Part shown: positions 7,495 to 15,527 of the stretch, piece after piece
Layout: every line of letters begins with the position of its first letter
Numbering within the stretch: the stretch's first letter is position 1
DNA from: Variovorax sp. Sphag1AA
Lineage (GTDB): Bacteria; Pseudomonadota; Gammaproteobacteria; Burkholderiales; Burkholderiaceae_C
Direction of reading: 5' to 3'
Assembly: GCF_014192575.1 (NCBI RefSeq)
Contig: NZ_JACHYC010000005.1
Span: 186,001 to 250,000, forward strand
Length of the DNA stretch: 64,000 nucleotides
The notes under the pieces: model-generated
The model's database searches: none
The model's input: only the letters and a program-made list of their open reading frames with translations
Told to the model about the DNA's origin: nothing
Made by a program: the position numbers and the translations under genes

Positions 7495-9018
7495 TCAACG
7501 AACGAAATGGGGTGGAATCTGTGCGTCGATGTTCACCCAAACGCTCTTCACCTGCGTGTATTCGCGCATCGCATCGAAACCCATCTCGCGCCCATAGCCG
7601 CTCTGGCCGACGCCGCCGAAGGGCGAGCCGGGGTTCACGCGCTTGTAGCTGTTGATCCACACCATGCCGGCATGCAGGTCGCGCGCGAAGCGATGGGCCC
7701 GTGGCAGGTTGGCGGTCCACAGGCCGCTGCCCAGGCCGTAGTCGGTGCCGTTGGCGATCTGCATTGCCTCCTCGTCGTTCTTGAAGGTCAGCACGGTGAC
7801 AAAGGGGCCGAAGACCTCTTCCTGCGCCACGCGGTCGCGGTACGACTTGGCGCGCACGATGGTCGGCTCCACATAGCAGCCGCGTTGCAGCTCGCCGCCC
7901 GGCGCCTTGCCGCCGGCGAGCACTTCACCGCCGTCGCCCTTCGCGACTTCGACGTAGCTCAGCACGCGCTCCTGGTGCAGGGCACTGGTGAGCGGCCCCA
8001 TCTCGGTTGCGTCATCGAGCGGATTGCCGAGGCGGATCGATTTCGCGAGCGGAAGGAACTTGTCGAGGAATTCGTCGGCGATCTTCTCGTGCAGCATCAG
8101 CCGCGATCCCGCGATGCAGGCCTGGCCCTGGTTGTGGAAGATCGCCCAGGCGCTGCCGTTGACCGCGGCAGGCAGGAAGGCATCCTCGAACACGATGTTC
8201 GGCCCCTTGCCGCCGAGTTCGAGCTGCACCTTCTTCAGATTGCCCGCGCTTGCCTGCACCACACGCTTGCCGGTCGCCGTGCTGCCGGTGAAGGCGATCT
8301 TCGCGATCTCGGGGTGCTCCGCGATGTACTGGCCCACCACGTGGCCCAGCCCTGGCACCATGTTGACCACGCCATCCGGCATGCCGGCTTCGGACATCAG
8401 CTCGACGATCCGGAGCGACGTCAGCGGCGTGATCTCGGCCGGCTTCATCACGATGCAATTGCCGGCCGCAAGCGCGGGGCCCATCTTCCAGCTCGTGAAC
8501 ATCAGCGGGAAGTTCCACGGCACCACCTGCCCGACGATGCCCACCGGCTCGCGCAGCGTGTAGTTCAGGAAGCCGGACTCGACCGGAATCGTCTCGCCCT
8601 GGAACTTGTCAGCCATGCCGCCGAAGTAGCGGAAGCACGCGGCCGTCCGTGGCACATCCAGTTTGCGTGAGTCGCGCACCGGATGCCCCGTATCGAGCGA
8701 TTCGAGCCGCGCAAGGTCTTCAGCGTTGGCTTCGATGAGGTCGGCCAGCTTCAACAGGATGCGCCCGCGGTCCGCCGCCGCCATGCGGCTCCAGGCCGGG
8801 AAGGCACGCTTCGCCGCGGCCACCGCCTTGTCGACGTCGGCCTTGCCGGCGAGTGCGACCTGCGCGATGGTCGAGTTGTCGTGCGGGTTCAGCGTGGCGA
8901 GCGTTTCGCCCGATTCGGCATCGACGAAGCGGCCGTCGATGAAGAGCTGGTGGCGGATGGGCGTATTCAGGCCCGCGGCGTTCTGGATATCTGCGAGGTT
9001 CATGGCGTCAGGTTTCAT
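7495..9018 (-). CDS. hapE: Aldehyde dehydrogenase, probable 4-hydroxymuconic semialdehyde dehydrogenase
   Basis: About 507 residues, class I/II aldehyde dehydrogenase fold. Catalytic Glu is in LELGGKGPNIVF and catalytic Cys in FHNQGQACIAGSR; the cofactor site IAFTGSTATGK is present. In hydroquinone and p-nitrophenol pathways the enzyme next to hapCD oxidises 4-hydroxymuconic semialdehyde to maleylacetate, which fits the neighbours exactly. The chosen ATG at 9018 overlaps the upstream stop as ATGA. A second ATG at 9003 (MNLADIQ) is also possible and would be closer to family N-termini. The open frame extends upstream of both but that part only repeats the preceding gene in another frame. Confidence 0.88.
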   Translation of the reverse strand: MKPDAMNLADIQNAAGLNTPIRHQLFIDGRFVDAESGETLATLNPHDNSTIAQVALAGKADVDKAVAAAKRAFPAWSRMAAADRGRILLKLADLIEANAEDLARLESLDTGHPVRDSRKLDVPRTAACFRYFGGMADKFQGETIPVESGFLNYTLREPVGIVGQVVPWNFPLMFTSWKMGPALAAGNCIVMKPAEITPLTSLRIVELMSEAGMPDGVVNMVPGLGHVVGQYIAEHPEIAKIAFTGSTATGKRVVQASAGNLKKVQLELGGKGPNIVFEDAFLPAAVNGSAWAIFHNQGQACIAGSRLMLHEKIADEFLDKFLPLAKSIRLGNPLDDATEMGPLTSALHQERVLSYVEVAKGDGGEVLAGGKAPGGELQRGCYVEPTIVRAKSYRDRVAQEEVFGPFVTVLTFKNDEEAMQIANGTDYGLGSGLWTANLPRAHRFARDLHAGMVWINSYKRVNPGSPFGGVGQSGYGREMGFDAMREYTQVKSVWVNIDAQIPPHFVR

Positions 9019-9485
9019 TCGGTCTTGCCGGCAAGCCAGGGATAGCGCCCCGTGTCCTTGCCTGCGTAGTCGGGGTCGAGATAGATGAAGCACCGCTGGA
9101 TCAGCCAGTCGCGCACTTCGAAGACATCGCACCAGCGGCCAGCGCCCCACTCGGGCACGCCGGCGCGCCAGGGGCCATCCGCGTGCTCGCCGTGGCTCGT
9201 GCCTTCGCAGGCGAAGAGATCGGTGTGCGTCATGACCCAGTTGAAGCCCGCGTAGTCGTGCCGGATGGCCTTGCCGCGACTGCCGACATCGCCGAACAGC
9301 TTGCCGATCTGCTCCTTGCCGTTCGCGAGTCCCCATTTGGGGAAATACACCTGCGCGTCGTCCGCGAACAGATCGAGGATCGACCCGCCGGTGGACGTGA
9401 CGCCGCCGTTGTCATAGGCCTTGAGGTATTCGAGGGCCACCGACTTGCGCTGCTCGTCGGTCATGGTTTGACGTGTGAGTGCCAT
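9015..9485 (-). CDS. SnoaL/NTF2-like small protein in the hydroquinone operon
   Basis: 156 residues, with the SnoaL/NTF2-like pattern: an N-terminal helix (RKSVALEYLKAYDNGG), SILDLFADDAQVYFPKWGLANGKEQI and a C-terminal sheet (GRWCDVFEVRDWLIQRCFIYLDPDY). The fold covers cyclases, isomerases and ring-hydroxylase small subunits, and often acts as a small binding cup. ATG at 9485 is chosen because AAGGAGA lies just upstream; the frame upstream has no such site. It overlaps hapE by four bases. Its position inside the ring-cleavage genes suggests a pathway role (isomerase, hydratase or chaperone of an unstable intermediate), but no function is shown. Confidence 0.82.
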   Translation of the reverse strand: MALTRQTMTDEQRKSVALEYLKAYDNGGVTSTGGSILDLFADDAQVYFPKWGLANGKEQIGKLFGDVGSRGKAIRHDYAGFNWVMTHTDLFACEGTSHGEHADGPWRAGVPEWGAGRWCDVFEVRDWLIQRCFIYLDPDYAGKDTGRYPWLAGKTE

Positions 9486-9617
9486 GGTGTGTCTCCTTCT
9501 TCGATGACGACTTCGACTGGCGTGACGACCCCCCGGCATGCGGCCGGACGCGGCTGCCGTGTTCGGTCTTTCGCAGTGACGGCCGCGCGAGCCCCCGCGC
9601 GGCGTTCGCGTCCGTCC

Positions 9618-10625
9618 TTAGAACTCCACCGGGATCTCGGGGCTCTCGCCCTTCTGGATCTCGTAGACGAGGCTGGGGGATCCGTTCTCCCAGACCAGCA
9701 GCATCGAGCGCTTGGGGCTGAAGCCCTGATGGCGGCAATAGGCGGGCATCGCAGCCATGTCGCCGGCTTTCATGATCACGCGGGCCATGGGCTTGCCGGT
9801 GTTCTTGTCGCCGCAGTCCCAGTGAATCTCGTCCGTCATCTGGAAGAACCACTCGACGCGGTCGTTGCCGTGGATGATCGGCAGGATGTGCTCCTCGGTG
9901 GTCGGGCACATGTAGCTGTACTTCACGACGGAGGTGAAGCTCGGGTTCCAGGTGACCTGCGACCGGCTCAGGAAGCCGAAGAGATTGAAGGCATGCACTT
10001 CGTTCTCGAAGCCCGGCTCGGGATGCAGTTCAGGCTGGGCCTGCGGCACATCGGCAAAGGCACGGTTGATCGGCGCACCGCGCTCGTCGCTGCGCAGGTC
10101 GAGGTCGCCCTTGAGGCCGACGCAGCGCGTGGCCAGCTCGCGGGCGCGGGTGATCTTCGCGGTGTTGTTGCCGTTCTTGCGGCCGTACGGTGTGCCGGTT
10201 TCCTGCGGCGCGGCAAACGGATCGAAGGTCTGGTTGGTCCAGTCGTCGAGCATCGCCTCGAAGGTCGATCGGATCTGCGCGGTCGGGAAGTTCTCCAGCA
10301 GGTCGATGCCGGCTTCCTTCATCGTGCCGTTGTAGCTGCCGGCGTAGAGGTCCACCGACTGGTAGTGGTTGACAGTGCCGACCACGTCGTCGAAGTTGAC
10401 CCAGCCGTAGAAGAAGCCCCAGGCCACGTCGCGCATCAATGCGCGCAGGTAGTTGCCGACGTCCATCGTGTGGCTCATCGGCCGGCCGTCGCGGGTCTTC
10501 CAGGTGATGTGCGCGAAGTATTCGTCACGGTGGAAGCCGAAGCTGCCGAGCGTGAAATCCTTGTAGCCGAGCGTGGCGTCCGGCTTGGACGCGATGACCT
10601 TGGCGAGTTCAGCGGGTGCGTTCAT
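9618..10625 (-). CDS. hapD: Hydroquinone 1,2-dioxygenase large subunit
   Basis: 335 residues, close to the known 38-kDa HapD/PnpD size. It matches that family along its length: TLGYKDFTLGSFGFHRDEYFAH at the start, LRALMRDVAWGFFYGWVNFDDV, DPFAAPQETGTPYGRKNG in the middle, and a cupin-like end with ILPIIHGNDRVEWFFQMTDE, then AAMPAYCRHQGFSPKRSMLLVWENG. The enzyme is an Fe(II) dioxygenase that cleaves hydroquinone to 4-hydroxymuconic semialdehyde together with the small subunit HapC, encoded 24 bases upstream. GAGGAG precedes the ATG. Recognition is from remembered family features rather than a search. Confidence 0.88.
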   Translation of the reverse strand: MNAPAELAKVIASKPDATLGYKDFTLGSFGFHRDEYFAHITWKTRDGRPMSHTMDVGNYLRALMRDVAWGFFYGWVNFDDVVGTVNHYQSVDLYAGSYNGTMKEAGIDLLENFPTAQIRSTFEAMLDDWTNQTFDPFAAPQETGTPYGRKNGNNTAKITRARELATRCVGLKGDLDLRSDERGAPINRAFADVPQAQPELHPEPGFENEVHAFNLFGFLSRSQVTWNPSFTSVVKYSYMCPTTEEHILPIIHGNDRVEWFFQMTDEIHWDCGDKNTGKPMARVIMKAGDMAAMPAYCRHQGFSPKRSMLLVWENGSPSLVYEIQKGESPEIPVEF

Positions 10626-10649
10626 GGTGAAACTCCTCGATGCGATGGT

Positions 10650-11159
10650 TCAGTGCGTCTGGCAGATGTCGGCCCACTTCTCTACCGAGAGGTCGCCCTT
10701 GCAGGTTTGGAGGACCACTACGCCCGGATCGCCCGCTACACGGAACTGGTAGGCGGTGTTCTTCGGAAGCAGGCCCTGGTGGCCGCGCGAGAGCTTCATC
10801 CAGCCCATCTTCTGGCCCTTGGGCTCGCCCTTCACGAGCACGGCGCCGTTCTTCTCGGTGTCCTGGACGGTCTGGCTCGCGTCGAGCTTCACCAGGTGCA
10901 CCTCGACGTCGCCGTCCATCACCAGTGCGAACTCGTCGTGTGCGCTGGTGAACCAGGGCGACGTGCCTTCGGCGCGCAGCGCTTCCAGCACGTAGATCTG
11001 GTTCTGGCCGAACACCACCTTTTCGTAGGGTTTGCTCTTGCTCGCGATGTCGAAGCAGTTCGAGAACGCGTAGTGACGGACGTCATCGGCGATGGGCTCG
11101 ACGTGGCCCTTTTCGTAGCTCTTGAGCGAGCCGAAGCGGGTCTGATAGGCAGCGGTCAT
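10650..11159 (-). CDS. hapC: Hydroquinone 1,2-dioxygenase small subunit
   Basis: 169 residues, matching the 18-kDa HapC/PnpC subunit. It begins MTAAYQTRFGSLKSYEKGHVE, followed by DVRHYAFSNCFDIASKSKPYEKVVFGQNQIYVLEALRAEG-type sequence and the cupin-like SPWFTSAHDEFALVMDGDVEVH. GAGGAGACAAAC upstream fixes ATG 11159; a longer frame to 11279 lacks a ribosome site and family similarity. It heads the operon, and the 175 bases upstream hold a palindrome that could be the control site. Works with HapD in the cytoplasm. Confidence 0.85.
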   Translation of the reverse strand: MTAAYQTRFGSLKSYEKGHVEPIADDVRHYAFSNCFDIASKSKPYEKVVFGQNQIYVLEALRAEGTSPWFTSAHDEFALVMDGDVEVHLVKLDASQTVQDTEKNGAVLVKGEPKGQKMGWMKLSRGHQGLLPKNTAYQFRVAGDPGVVVLQTCKGDLSVEKWADICQTH

Positions 11160-11245
11160 GTTTGTCTCCTCGGGTGCCAACGGTGCAGCGATCTCGCTGC
11201 GGTGATGGAACTTTAGGAAACGGAACCCGCCTTCGGTAGGGACCA

Positions 11246-11260
11246 AATGCGGGCCGCATT
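11246..11260. promoter_or_regulatory. 15-bp palindrome upstream of hapC, candidate operator
   Basis: AATGCGG-G-CCGCATT is a perfect 7-1-7 palindrome, 86 bases upstream of the hapC start and between hapC and the regulator gene side of the locus. LysR-type regulators bind dyads of this general kind near the -50 to -75 region of a target promoter. The nearby LysR gene is the obvious candidate partner. No matching -35/-10 pair was identified with confidence. Confidence 0.4.
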
Positions 11261-11334
11261 GTTCGGCGAATCCGATCAATCGGCAGGGTTTACCCGGGCA
11301 TCTCGCCTCGTACAGCGGGCGCTCTACCCCGGTT

Positions 11335-11703
11335 TCAGGGTCGGCCGGAGAGAACGATGGCCGCCAGCGAAACCGAGACCAGCATCCCGCACACCGAGCC
11401 GATGAACCACTTCACCGTGACCTTGTAGGTGGCCTCGTCGTCGTCCTCGACGAGCAGCGCGCGGTAGAGCGTGTAGATCTCGGCGGCGATCGGAATCAGG
11501 AGTGCGATGAGCGCAATGACCGAGCGCACGGTCCAGTCGCCGGGTGCTTCGAAGGCCCAGTAACGCACGAAGGAGAGGGAGAAGCCGATGATCACCGTGA
11601 CCGCGGTAATGATCCCTTCGCGGTAGCCGGGCGGCAGCGGCCGCCTTGCAGCAGGCGCGGAGGCGGGTTCCGGTGCGGGCGGTGGCGTGGCTGCGTCGCT
11701 CAT
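11335..11703 (-). CDS. Small three-helix membrane protein, unknown function
   Basis: 122 residues. A Pro/Ala-rich N-terminus (TPPPAPEPASAPAARR) is followed by three predicted membrane helices: GIITAVTVIIGFSLSFVRYW, RSVIALIALLIPIAAEIYTLY and WFIGSVCGMLVSVSLAAIVL, with an acidic loop VEDDDEATY between the last two. I do not recognise a functional family. It lies between the LysR gene (9 bases downstream of its stop) and the hydroquinone operon, all on the minus strand, so it may be co-transcribed with the regulator. Confidence 0.7.
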   Translation of the reverse strand: MSDAATPPPAPEPASAPAARRPLPPGYREGIITAVTVIIGFSLSFVRYWAFEAPGDWTVRSVIALIALLIPIAAEIYTLYRALLVEDDDEATYKVTVKWFIGSVCGMLVSVSLAAIVLSGRP

Positions 11704-11712
11704 GGCTGCAAT

Positions 11713-12660
11713 CTAGTCCGCAATCAGCGTTTCGGGAATCAGCCCGCGATCGATCATCGCCGCGTCCCAGGGTGGCACGCGCGTGAAAGCCGCCGTCAGG
11801 TGCTCGATGAAGAGGCGCAGCTTGAACGCGTTGCGCGAGGTCCCCGCATAGACCGCATTGAGCGAGAACGACGACAGCTGATGCTCGGCCAGCACCACCT
11901 GCAGGTCGCCGCGCAGGATCGCGTCGCCGGCCACCAGCGTGGGCAGGCAGACGATGCCTGCGTGCTCCATGGCGTATTCGCGCAGCAGATGCACGCTGTT
12001 GGTCAGCAATGCCGCGCTCATGTAGAGCGTGATCTGCTCGCCCCCGTGGTGGAAGGTCCAGCGGTCGCGCGTCGGATAGCCCGAATAGAGCCCGAGCGTG
12101 TGCTTGTGCAGATCGCGCGGGCTTTCCGGCACGCCATGCGCGCGGAGGTACTCCGGCGTGGCGCAGAACACGCGGCGCACCGGGAAGAGCGGGCGCGACA
12201 CGAGTTCTGTCGAAGCGGCCGGGAAGATCTGGAGCGCGCAATCGACGCCGGCCTTGACCGGGTCGACCACCGCATCGCTCACGATCAGCTCGAGGTGGAT
12301 GTCCGGAAAGCTGACCTGGAATGCGCGCAGCAGCGTCGCGAAATGGCCGAGCACGAAGCCGGTCAACGCATGGATGCGCAGCGTGCCCGTCGGACCGGCA
12401 CGGGCGTCGCGCATCTGGTCCATGATGTCGTTCGCTCGCCCGACCAGCTCGGTGCAATCGCGCAGGAAGGCCTGCCCCACGTCGCTGAGCCGCACCACGC
12501 GCGTGCTTCGGTGAAAGAGCGGCGCACCGACGTGGTCTTCGAGCTGCTTCACGCGAGTGGTGACTACCGACTTCGCCACGCGCATCTGCCGCGCCGCTTC
12601 CGCAAAGCTCTGGGTCTGCGCGACGCGAACGAAGGTCTCGATGTTTTCCAGGCGATCCAT
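11713..12660 (-). CDS. LysR-family transcriptional regulator
   Basis: 315 residues. N-terminal winged helix-turn-helix MDRLENIETFVRVAQTQSFAEAARQMRVAKSVVTTRVKQLE (DNA-binding helix AKSVVTTRVKQLE, about residues 29-41), then the effector domain with LRIHALTGFVLGHFATLL and PLFPVRRVFCATPEYL. It resembles the AaeR/DmlR-like subgroup. It lies immediately upstream of, and on the same strand as, the hydroquinone catabolic operon, which makes it a candidate activator of hapC, though LysR regulators are more often divergent from their targets. Effector unknown. Confidence 0.92.
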   Translation of the reverse strand: MDRLENIETFVRVAQTQSFAEAARQMRVAKSVVTTRVKQLEDHVGAPLFHRSTRVVRLSDVGQAFLRDCTELVGRANDIMDQMRDARAGPTGTLRIHALTGFVLGHFATLLRAFQVSFPDIHLELIVSDAVVDPVKAGVDCALQIFPAASTELVSRPLFPVRRVFCATPEYLRAHGVPESPRDLHKHTLGLYSGYPTRDRWTFHHGGEQITLYMSAALLTNSVHLLREYAMEHAGIVCLPTLVAGDAILRGDLQVVLAEHQLSSFSLNAVYAGTSRNAFKLRLFIEHLTAAFTRVPPWDAAMIDRGLIPETLIAD

Positions 12661-12722
12661 GGGCTGGCAATGTAGCCGTGCGACGCGCGATGTGGGGTGA
12701 GGGTCGGTGCTAATCTCCGTCC

Positions 12723-13157
12723 ATGTTCAATCCCACCCAGGAAGAAGTCCGTCGCTTCTTCTGCGAAGTCTTCGCCAAGAGCCGAAGCGGCCAGCCGATG
12801 GAGGCGCTCGAGATCATCGCTTCCCGCTGGATCGACGAGCACCCCGAATACCACGCCGACCTCGAAGATGCCGATGCGGCGGTTGCGCGCATCTATGACG
12901 GCAAGGACGGGCGCGAGAACCCGTTCCTGCATCTGTCGATGCACCTGTCGATCAGCGAACAATGCTCCATCGACCAACCCCGCGGCATCCGGCAGGCGGT
13001 CGAGCTGCTGGCCAAGCGGCGCGATTCGCTGATGGATGCGCATCACGAGGCGATGGAATGCCTCGGCCAGATGATGTGGGAGAGCCAGCGCGCCGGCCGT
13101 CCACCCGACGGCGACGGCTACGTGGCCTGCGTCCAGCGCCGGGCGACAAGAGACTAA
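12723..13157 (+). CDS. DUF1841 family protein
   Basis: 144 residues. It opens MFNPTQEEVRRFFCEVF and continues HLSMHLSISEQCSIDQPRGIR, the features of the DUF1841 family found in beta- and gammaproteobacteria. No signal peptide or membrane helix; a predicted soluble helical protein. Function is unknown. Divergent from the LysR gene with 62 bases between, and ends at a strong terminator. Confidence 0.85.
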   Translation: MFNPTQEEVRRFFCEVFAKSRSGQPMEALEIIASRWIDEHPEYHADLEDADAAVARIYDGKDGRENPFLHLSMHLSISEQCSIDQPRGIRQAVELLAKRRDSLMDAHHEAMECLGQMMWESQRAGRPPDGDGYVACVQRRATRD

Positions 13158-13171
13158 CTACCCCCATGAAC

Positions 13172-13203
13172 AACAAAGCCCGCTCGAAGCGGGCTTTGTT
13201 TTG
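13172..13203. terminator. Bidirectional intrinsic terminator
   Basis: A perfect 13-bp stem (AACAAAGCCCGCT / AGCGGGCTTTGTT) with a CGA loop lies between two convergent genes. It gives a T-rich tail for both the DUF1841 gene (plus) and the cytochrome gene (minus). Confidence 0.9.
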
Positions 13204-13223
13204 AGTACCTGCCTAAGCGGGGA

Positions 13224-13907
13224 CTACTTGGATTCGTGGAAACGCGATTCCGGCACCGTCTTCAGGTCACCCGGCAGCGAGCTGATGTAGCTCGTGAGTT
13301 CCTTGATTTCCGCATTGGTGAACTTCTTCGCCTGGCTGCCCATGACGGGGTGCGAGCGGCCGACCTGCAGGCGGTTCTGGACCTTGTACGACTTCAGCGC
13401 GACATAGAGATAGTCGGCGTGCTGACCGGCAAGCTTCGGCACCGAGCCGTCGTTCGGCGTGTTGAAGTTGGCGCCGTGGCACTTGGTGCAGGAGTTGTCC
13501 TTGTCGCGCGCGATCAGGTCGGCAACACGCGGGCTCGGTGCGGCGGCGGTGGCCGGCGGCGGGGCGTCGCCTTCCTTGAGGCCCAACTGGCTGTAGTAGG
13601 CGGCCAGATCGGCCATGTCCTGCTCGGTCAGGGTGTCCGCGATGGCGTGCATCGTGGGGTGCTTGCGCTCACCGCCCTTGTACTGGGTGAGTGCCGAGAT
13701 GATGTAGGAAGCGCTCTGGCCCGCGATCATCGGGACCTTGTGGATTTCAGGAAAGCTGGCCTGGTACCCGATGATGCCGTGGCATCCCATGCACATGGCG
13801 ACCTTCTTGGCGCCTGCCTCCGCGTTGCCGGTGATCTTCTGTGCCTGGGCGGAGACCGTCACGCAAGCGACAGTGAAGGCAAACATCGTGGTCAACAACT
13901 TCTTCAT
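13224..13907 (-). CDS. Dihaem cytochrome c (cytochrome c4 type)
   Basis: 227 residues with a cleavable signal peptide (MKKLLTTMFAFTVACVTVSAQAQ). Two haem c motifs, CMGCH (about residues 39-43) and CTKCH (about 139-143), each followed by a distal Met region (HPTMHAIADTL and HPVMGSQAKKF). Two similar domains joined by a Pro/Ala-rich linker are typical of c4. It carries electrons in the periplasm, usually from the bc1 complex to a terminal oxidase. ATG 13907 is chosen because the signal peptide starts there; 13 codons upstream are open but unlike a signal sequence. A TATAAT box lies about 45 bases upstream. Confidence 0.93.
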   Translation of the reverse strand: MKKLLTTMFAFTVACVTVSAQAQKITGNAEAGAKKVAMCMGCHGIIGYQASFPEIHKVPMIAGQSASYIISALTQYKGGERKHPTMHAIADTLTEQDMADLAAYYSQLGLKEGDAPPPATAAAPSPRVADLIARDKDNSCTKCHGANFNTPNDGSVPKLAGQHADYLYVALKSYKVQNRLQVGRSHPVMGSQAKKFTNAEIKELTSYISSLPGDLKTVPESRFHESK

Positions 13908-13952
13908 TTTGCGCGCACAATCTCGTGGAGTTTTAGGGCAAATCAACGTTTG

Positions 13953-13958
13953 ATTATA
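13953..13958 (-). promoter_or_regulatory. Candidate -10 box for the cytochrome c gene
   Basis: TATAAT on the minus strand, predicting a start about 38 bases before the ATG at 13907. The -35 region at the proper spacing (around GGGTTC) is weak. Confidence 0.5.
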
Positions 13959-14060
13959 TGGGTCGCCCTTTTAGGAACCCATGCAGGAGTCTCCCTGAGA
14001 GACTCGTCTCGCGAATCGATGTTGTGTTCCCCCAACCAACCATCCCGCTCGAAGCCATCC

Positions 14061-14903
14061 ATGAAATTCAAGGGTTCTGACAACTACGTCGCCACACAGG
14101 ATCTGATGCTCGCGGTCAACGCGGCCATCACGCTGAAACGACCACTGCTCGTCAAGGGCGAGCCGGGCACCGGCAAGACGATGCTCGCCGAAGAAGTGGC
14201 GCAGTCGCTCAACCTGCCGCTCCTGCAGTGGCACATCAAGTCCACCACGAAGGCCCAGCAGGGTCTCTATGAATATGACGCGGTGAGCCGCCTGCGTGAT
14301 TCGCAGCTCGGCGACGAGCGCGTGAAGGACATCCACAACTACATCGTCAAGGGCGTGCTGTGGCAGGCGTTCACGGCGGACGAACCGGTGGCGCTGCTGA
14401 TCGACGAAATCGACAAGGCCGACATCGAATTCCCGAACGACCTGTTGCGCGAACTCGATCGCATGGAGTTCTACTGCTATGAGACGCGCGAGCTCGTTCG
14501 TGCCAAGCACCGGCCGGTCGTCTTCATCACCTCCAACAATGAGAAAGAACTGCCGGACGCATTCCTGCGCCGCTGCTTCTTCCACTACATCAAGTTCCCG
14601 GATGCGGAAACGATGAAGAGCATCGTCGCGGTGCACTTCCCGGACCTCAAGCAGGAACTGCTGACGGCGGCGATGAAGACGTTCTACGACGTGCGCAATC
14701 TCCCCGGCCTGAAGAAGAAGCCTTCCACGTCCGAACTGCTCGACTGGCTCAAGCTGCTGGTCGCGGAAGACATCCCGCTCGAAGCGCTGCAAAGCAAGGA
14801 CGACAAGGTCGCGGTGCCACCGCTCGTAGGTGCGTTGCTCAAGAACGAACAGGACGTGACGCTCTTCGAGAAGCTCGTCTTCATGCAACGCCACAACCGC
14901 TGA
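14061..14903 (+). CDS. MoxR-family AAA+ ATPase
   Basis: 280 residues. Walker A GEPGTGKTMLAEE (about residues 37-49), Walker B ALLIDEIDKADIEFPNDLL (about 112-130), and a sensor FITSNNEKELPDAFLRRCFFHY. MoxR ATPases act with von Willebrand factor A proteins to mature or remodel partner complexes. Here the VWA partner lies two genes downstream, with a GNAT gene between. The long open frame that runs in from upstream is only the antisense of the cytochrome gene; homology starts at ATG 14061 (MKFKGSDNYVAT). Confidence 0.93.
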   Translation: MKFKGSDNYVATQDLMLAVNAAITLKRPLLVKGEPGTGKTMLAEEVAQSLNLPLLQWHIKSTTKAQQGLYEYDAVSRLRDSQLGDERVKDIHNYIVKGVLWQAFTADEPVALLIDEIDKADIEFPNDLLRELDRMEFYCYETRELVRAKHRPVVFITSNNEKELPDAFLRRCFFHYIKFPDAETMKSIVAVHFPDLKQELLTAAMKTFYDVRNLPGLKKKPSTSELLDWLKLLVAEDIPLEALQSKDDKVAVPPLVGALLKNEQDVTLFEKLVFMQRHNR

Positions 14904-14912
14904 GGCGTCGCG

Positions 14913-15521
14913 ATGGCGTTTGTCGAACCCGTCACGCTCAAGGCGCGCGGCATTGCGCTGGTGCCGCTCACGCTCAGTCATGAAGAAGGCCTGCGCGCAG
15001 CGGCGGCCGATGGCGAGTTGTGGAAGATCCGCGTGACCTCGGTGCCCGAGCCGCACGAGACGCGCATGTACATCGAGAACGCGCTGAAGATGCGCGACGA
15101 TGGCAACCGCTTCGCCTTCGCGGTGACCGACGAAGCCACTGGCACTGTGCTCGGCAGCACGAGCTACCACGACATCCTGCCCGCCGTGAAGCGCGTCGAG
15201 ATCGGCTACACCTGGTATGCCAAGCGCTGCCAGCGCACGCACATCAACACCACCTGCAAGCTGCTGATGCTCACGCACGCCTTCGATGCGTTGGGCTGCC
15301 ATGTAGTGGGCTGGCGCACCGACAACTTCAACCACGCGTCGCAGCGCGCCATCGAACGCCTCGGCGCGAAGAAGGACGGCGTGATCCGCGGCCACGCGCT
15401 GCGCCGCGACGGCACGATCCGCGACACCGTGATGTACAGCCTGCGCTCGGGCGAATGGCCCGAGGTGCGCGCGCAACTGAATTACCTGCTGGACAAGCCC
15501 CGGCCTCCTGCACAGGAGTGA
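14913..15521 (+). CDS. GNAT-family N-acetyltransferase (RimJ/RimL-like)
   Basis: 202 residues. LKARGIALVPLTLSHEEGL at the start, VLGSTSYHDILPAVKRVEIGYTWY and the acetyl-CoA loop region NTTCKLLMLTHAFDALGCHVV-type helix, then TDNFNHASQRAIERLGAKKDGVIRGH are the RimJ/L-like pattern. It transfers an acetyl group from acetyl-CoA to an amine, substrate unknown. It lies 9 bases after the MoxR gene and 6 bases before the VWA gene, so it is part of the same transcript. Confidence 0.9.
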   Translation: MAFVEPVTLKARGIALVPLTLSHEEGLRAAAADGELWKIRVTSVPEPHETRMYIENALKMRDDGNRFAFAVTDEATGTVLGSTSYHDILPAVKRVEIGYTWYAKRCQRTHINTTCKLLMLTHAFDALGCHVVGWRTDNFNHASQRAIERLGAKKDGVIRGHALRRDGTIRDTVMYSLRSGEWPEVRAQLNYLLDKPRPPAQE

Positions 15522-15527
15522 TTCGCC

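Noticed and set aside
5380..8670. A 1096-codon open frame on the plus strand
   Set aside because: It is antisense to livK, hapF and hapE, all with clear family motifs. Its sequence is Arg/His/Ala-rich with no domain, as expected for the opposite strand of high-GC genes.
7495..9336. A longer 613-codon version of the aldehyde dehydrogenase
   Set aside because: The extra N-terminal part is the SnoaL-like gene in another frame; family similarity starts near 9003-9018.
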